A stretch of 64,000 bases of DNA from Winogradskyella aurantiaca (GTDB taxonomy: Bacteria; Bacteroidota; Bacteroidia; Flavobacteriales; Flavobacteriaceae). The stretch lies in assembly GCF_003362725.1 (NCBI RefSeq), contig NZ_QKTV01000006.1:175885-239884 (forward strand). The letters are read 5' to 3'. Made by a program: the position numbers and the translations under genes. Below, piece after piece: positions 61,301 through 64,000 of the stretch. The notes below the pieces were generated by a model. It searched no databases, was not told the origin of the DNA, and saw nothing but the letters and a program-made list of their open reading frames with translations. The first letter of the stretch is position 1; the number at the start of each line of letters is the position of its first letter.

Positions 61301-62405
61301 CTAAGGCATGCACTGTAACACCAATATTAAAAGATCCGGCATCAAAATTGTAATTGCCCAAAACAACCTCTGTGGAAGCCCCAGGCTCCAGGGCCAAATT
61401 GTCATTGGTATAAGTAAAGGAAGTCTCCGCATCCACCGACCAATCGATGATCACCTCGCGAATGGGATTGCTCCCCTGGTTTTGAATGGTCACCTTCACA
61501 TCTGCAAGTCCAGAGACTGGAGACATCCCCTCAGGACTCATATTGATGATCGCGGCATCGTTAAACGGTGAGACCTGGTATAAGCTTGCCACCTGATTGT
61601 TCAACGATTCAAAATCATCCTCAGTACTGACCTCAGCCTCCAAATTGTAGAAGCCATTGGTGCTAAAATCATAGTCCCCCAAGGTCAATTCCACGCTGGT
61701 ATTAGGAGCGAGATTAAGACCCTCAAATTGGGCTGTCGCCTGAGCCGTCTCATTGACACTCCAGTCAATTGCCAGGGTATTAATAACAGTCGTTCCATTA
61801 TTGGTTACCTGCACTTTTACCGACTGACTGTCCGGAGTTTCCGTCACTCCATTGGGTGTGGTAAAGGCATCCATCTTGACATCTGTAAAGGCAAATGGCG
61901 TTACGGATACTTCATCTATAAACCAACTGTGATAGGTACCGGTGTAACGGAATGCCACATAAATGGTTTCATTTTCAAAAGCGCTTAAATCGATACTGCG
62001 TTGCTGCCAGGCCGAGGTGTTTAATTCGGTTTCATAAACCGGAATAAAATCACCCGACATGGGATCGCTGCTTCCTCGAGAAATGAGTACGGTAGCACTA
62101 TCGTAGTACTCAATACTGTTTTCATTAGAAATCTCCCAGAACTTGAGTTGGTAATCCCCGTTGGCAATTTGAATACCATTGGATACCAGCCAATTGTCAC
62201 ATTGGGCGTTATTAATGGAGGAATAGGCTGAGTGTTCCCCCTGAAACGAGGTACCATCATAATCCTGACGCCAGCCATAAATAGCATCTCCAAGTTCCAG
62301 TATCTGCCAATTAGGAGGCCAGCTTTCAAAGCCCTCTTTTAAAATTACCTGCCCCATGGTGATTTGGGTCACCATCAGCAACAGGATGAAACATATCCTT
62401 TTCAT
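58314..62405 (-). CDS. Large T9SS-secreted multidomain protein
   Basis: A 1363-residue secreted protein: signal peptide (1-18, ITMGQ); a choice-of-anchor J jelly-roll (about 20-175; GFESWPPNW, WFIDEVSVTP); CARDB-like repeats (about 180-385; VQVTNNGTTVINTLAIDWSV); a second jelly-roll (about 385-545); beta domains; two carboxypeptidase regulatory-like domains (about 847-905 and 918-990); a fibronectin-like part; and a T9SS type A sorting domain (about 1290-1363; LRLFPNPAHGSVELHL, YDLLGKLVRSI, LSNGVYILRCSL). No catalytic motif was found, so it is probably an adhesin or surface-binding protein. It follows the repeat protein gene by 23 bp on the same strand. Confidence 0.85.
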   Translation of the reverse strand: MKRICFILLLMVTQITMGQVILKEGFESWPPNWQILELGDAIYGWRQDYDGTSFQGEHSAYSSINNAQCDNWLVSNGIQIANGDYQLKFWEISNENSIEYYDSATVLISRGSSDPMSGDFIPVYETELNTSAWQQRSIDLSAFENETIYVAFRYTGTYHSWFIDEVSVTPFAFTDVKMDAFTTPNGVTETPDSQSVKVQVTNNGTTVINTLAIDWSVNETAQATAQFEGLNLAPNTSVELTLGDYDFSTNGFYNLEAEVSTEDDFESLNNQVASLYQVSPFNDAAIINMSPEGMSPVSGLADVKVTIQNQGSNPIREVIIDWSVDAETSFTYTNDNLALEPGASTEVVLGNYNFDAGSFNIGVTVHALGDTNAVNDAYEASYTVDTFMESFEGRQFPPEGWSINFGVRDNSNFGVAADGEYFYSSQVDENYFGTVTDTIFTPVMDIKEGDRFRFYIKSSMAYPIANTLVWKNEATGEIETISTIQNSQGFNNWELRDYDISAAAGANRIGIVGLPNGSFGDAKFDLFSSDAKLFQYDNDLRVLSVKSNFIARQGVEQEFEVVLRNAGKSVAAARGYQIHIKNEEGTILNTYGGTLLSSWEEVKLSLAHTFTELGTQKVYVEVEMADDENPMDNKSFSYTIGVVPETTIVSEIGTKDNTSPAIPFTANGNTNTLGEDDLTQLLYYQDEIGSAGYAYGMTYTYKNLLASSDTKSYPLKIWIRQTDRVELSEGWEDIEQMTLVFDGVIDIFPGDDNELYIPFDEPVLLNGINNVVVQNYQYDPEWPPSIFRMYGTLGNDGPTRTIGVLDAFDLDPNSPPEYFFELSETSFTRFIIDPSTDFSSMIGVVSDADSGTTISGASIELVDAAVSTNSDSDGAYAFESLPFGSYTFRISADGYETKTVTIDLNSSNQTEDFNLNLLLELEVTGTVYGDNNISIPLQAVTLNLRLEDDTIETTVSTDASGTFLFPLVYGTFNYEVEVLLYGYYSKTIEVNPTDSNIDLGDIILEEEFISAFEVAVDNSDEGPRLSWKSPKTSKKEQLRHDSGTITTSYTNEPNENVWLGNYFNFESPTTLNTVEIQTDIFQNAEDYVTIDVVDIVSDEVLASSAPFLIKQNAQQTIDIPNITVSGLIAVMVHWQDNAASTNSLAIEYADSGGDMFDGAVIKYPNESTTLFTSFIGAVGYSAAFLLRVNTITEDNPITNGEVMTYNIYRGLASSFPNTDSWDLLNQNAVEGLDFLDEVPGADSGEFYRYAVECIYANGTSEVTFSNSISGASLGIDENPWQESDLRLFPNPAHGSVELHLAAGMRLDGPIECYDLLGKLVRSIDYKSHSTSQKIDLNGLSNGVYILRCSLEDGAIITKKLIVN

Positions 62406-62428
62406 AATCGTATTTCTAGTGTCTTTAA

Positions 62429-64000
62429 TTATTGTTTAATCATCATTTCAGAGAAACGCTGCCCATCTGCCAGTACATTAATCAAGTAGGTACCAGAGGA
62501 CAAGTGCGATGTATCAAGGCGCAACTCCTGACTTTGATTTATTTGATAGCTACCCATAAGCTTTCCTTCCATGGAGTAAACCGCTACTTCTACCGACTCA
62601 TAAACCCTGTTAAAACTGAGTTGAATGCTATCTGTAAATGGGTTGGGATAGGCCTGCCATACCATTTCAGCTGGAGTTTCATCCAGACTTAAGGAGGCCA
62701 CCACAAAACAATCGGATGTTTCGGTAAGACCACAACGACTATCGGTGATTACCACCGCGTAGCTACCGTTAGTTTCAGCAGTAAACTCCTGATTAGTAGC
62801 TCCATCAATTGGAGCATTACTATTATCACAATCCACCCACTGGTACGTAATTGTATCCCCAACAGCATTGGCGGTTAGTACATTATCAGTTTGCTCAACA
62901 GTAGTGTCAAGAACAATTTCCGGTTGGTCGGCGACAATCCCTAAAAAGATATTTGATGAAATTGGATCAATGGCATCACAGTCAACCGTGATACTGCCCG
63001 TTACTTCTGGGTAACAACCTCCAGATCTAACAAAGGTGTAATCGTAAGTACCAAAAGCAATGTCTGCTACAATGTTATCAAACTCAGTTACGGAATAGTT
63101 ATAGGTGTTGTCGTCATTGCTGATGGTAATGTCCCCGTCTACCCAGGATCCGATTAGTGGATGACTGGAGGTGGATACAAATACCGCTGCTGACGTGGTC
63201 TCTGCTTGATCAGCAACAATGCCTAAAAAGATATTTGATGAAATTGGATCAATGGCGTCACAGTCTACCGTGATGCTACCAGTTACTTCTGGGTAACATC
63301 CTCCTGAACGTACAAACGTATAATCGTAAGTACCAAAGGCGATGTCTGCTACAATATTGTCAAACTCGGTAACGGAATAGTTATAGGTATTATCGGCATT
63401 ACTAATAGTAATATCTCCATCGACCCAAGATCCAATTAATGGATGACTGGATGTGGATACAAACACGGCTGCTGAAGTTGTTTCTGCCTGATCCGCTACA
63501 ATGCCTAAAAAGATATTTGATGAATTTGGATCAATGGCATTACAGTCTACGGTAATGCTACCAGTAACTTCTGGGTAACAACCTCCAGATCTAACAAAGG
63601 TGTAATCGTAAGTACCAAAAGCAATGTCTGCTACAATGTTATCAAACTCAGTTACGGAATAGTTATAGGTATTGTCATCATTGCTGATGGTAATGTCCCC
63701 GTCTACCCAGGATCCAATTAGTGGATGGCTGGAGGTGGATACAAATACCGCTGCTGACGTGGTCTCTGCTTGATCAGCAACAATGCCTAAGAAGATATTT
63801 GATGAAATTGGATCAATGGCGTCACAATCTACAGTAAGAGATCCTGTTACTTCTGGGTAACAACCTCCTGAGCGTACAAAGGTGTAATCGTAGGTACCAA
63901 AGGCGATGTCTGCCACAATGTTGTCAAACTCGGTAACGGAATAGTTATAGGTGTTATCGTCATTGCTAATAGTGATGTCTCCATCTACCCATGATCCAAT
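62429..64000 (-). CDS. T9SS-secreted protein of 94-residue tandem repeats, 5' end outside window
   Basis: The frame is open through the right edge; the 523 visible residues are the C-terminal part. From about 62924 to the edge the protein is 3.8 copies of a 94-residue unit (YDYTFVRSGGCYPEVTGS, DPISSNIFLGIVADQAETTS, SHPLIGSWVDGDITISN), each with two cysteines. After the repeats comes an Ig-like segment (ITYQWVDCDNSNAPIDGATN) and a T9SS type A sorting domain (about the last 75 residues; AYPNPFTDSIQLSFN, LSSGTYLINVLAD). A valine codon GTG at 63916 is only an internal repeat residue. The design is like SprB-type and other flavobacterial surface adhesins. Likely co-transcribed with the next T9SS gene. 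Confidence 0.85.
   Translation of the reverse strand: MGSWVDGDITISNDDNTYNYSVTEFDNIVADIAFGTYDYTFVRSGGCYPEVTGSLTVDCDAIDPISSNIFLGIVADQAETTSAAVFVSTSSHPLIGSWVDGDITISNDDNTYNYSVTEFDNIVADIAFGTYDYTFVRSGGCYPEVTGSITVDCNAIDPNSSNIFLGIVADQAETTSAAVFVSTSSHPLIGSWVDGDITISNADNTYNYSVTEFDNIVADIAFGTYDYTFVRSGGCYPEVTGSITVDCDAIDPISSNIFLGIVADQAETTSAAVFVSTSSHPLIGSWVDGDITISNDDNTYNYSVTEFDNIVADIAFGTYDYTFVRSGGCYPEVTGSITVDCDAIDPISSNIFLGIVADQPEIVLDTTVEQTDNVLTANAVGDTITYQWVDCDNSNAPIDGATNQEFTAETNGSYAVVITDSRCGLTETSDCFVVASLSLDETPAEMVWQAYPNPFTDSIQLSFNRVYESVEVAVYSMEGKLMGSYQINQSQELRLDTSHLSSGTYLINVLADGQRFSEMMIKQ
62924..64000 (-). repeat. 282-bp in-frame tandem repeats with 564-bp higher-order period
   Basis: Units are offset by exactly 282 bp. 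Units starting near 63634 and 63070 share almost all synonymous positions (e.g. CCAGATCTAAC, AAAGCAATGTCTGC), while units at 63916 and 63352 share others (CTGAACG/CTGAGCG, AAGGCGATGTCTGC, ACTCGGTAACGG). Between these two classes the protein is nearly the same but the DNA differs, so the array is ABAB. Confidence 0.8.

Noticed and set aside
62924..64000. Regularly spaced repeats that could be a CRISPR array
   Set aside because: The period is 282 bp, there are no unique spacers, and the whole stretch is an uninterrupted coding frame.
1..64000. tRNA, rRNA, insertion sequence, prophage, integrase or restriction genes
   Set aside because: Looked for T-loop signatures, transposase and integrase motifs and found none. 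The region looks like stable core chromosome.

Overview
The window is a 64 kb chromosomal segment of a flavobacterium (Bacteroidota, most likely a marine Flavobacteriaceae). The reasons are: AT-rich DNA; promoters of the TTG-N19-TAnnTTTG type instead of the E. coli type; T9SS C-terminal sorting domains on two secreted proteins; a TonB-dependent receptor with an N-terminal carboxypeptidase-like domain paired with a DUF5689 lipoprotein; a complete Bat (aerotolerance) operon; and a three-gene sdhCAB of the Bacteroidota type. No phage, insertion sequence, CRISPR array, rRNA or tRNA was seen. The coding is dense and mostly housekeeping, organised in short operons that end in clear hairpin terminators.

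Layout. 1-6.6 kb: end of a thioredoxin-like gene, a small membrane protein, a non-coding stretch holding a candidate structured RNA, gpsA, a secreted CocE-type hydrolase, the pheS operon and cvpA. 6.6-11.7 kb: a four-gene operon SulP transporter - UspA protein - beta-carbonic anhydrase - SulP transporter, read here as a bicarbonate uptake and hydration module. 12.1-21.7 kb: the Bat operon (MoxR ATPase, DUF58, BatD-like, BatA, BatB, an extra secreted protein, BatC, BatD, BatE). 21.9-31.6 kb: a DUF4382-type lipoprotein, an aldo/keto reductase-SDR-AlbA_2 cluster, the DUF1501/DUF1800 pair, an ALDH7-type aldehyde dehydrogenase, and a secreted endonuclease/exonuclease/phosphatase. 31.7-36.0 kb: TonB receptor plus DUF5689 lipoprotein. 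36.1-42.5 kb: Cys-rich HMA lipoprotein, EamA transporter, and an M16 peptidase pair with a related stand-alone domain. 42.5-49.7 kb: rplU-rpmA, membrane-anchored MutS-like ATPase, M28 peptidase, sdhCAB. 49.8-58.3 kb: lipoprotein, a large Asp-box (BNR) propeller protein, aminopeptidase P, a DoxX-like protein, an APC permease and two unknowns. 58.3-64.0 kb: two large T9SS-secreted proteins; the last is made of 94-residue tandem repeats and runs off the window.

No single, clearly new multi-gene system can be proved from the sequence alone. The best leads are: the terminator-ended structured RNA at about 925-1066 (minus strand) with two look-alike hairpins that could cross-pair; the SulP-Usp-CA-SulP cassette; an unrecognised translationally coupled gene inside the bat operon; a stand-alone copy of the C-terminal domain of the neighbouring M16 peptidase; and the dimeric (ABAB) higher-order repeat in the last T9SS protein.
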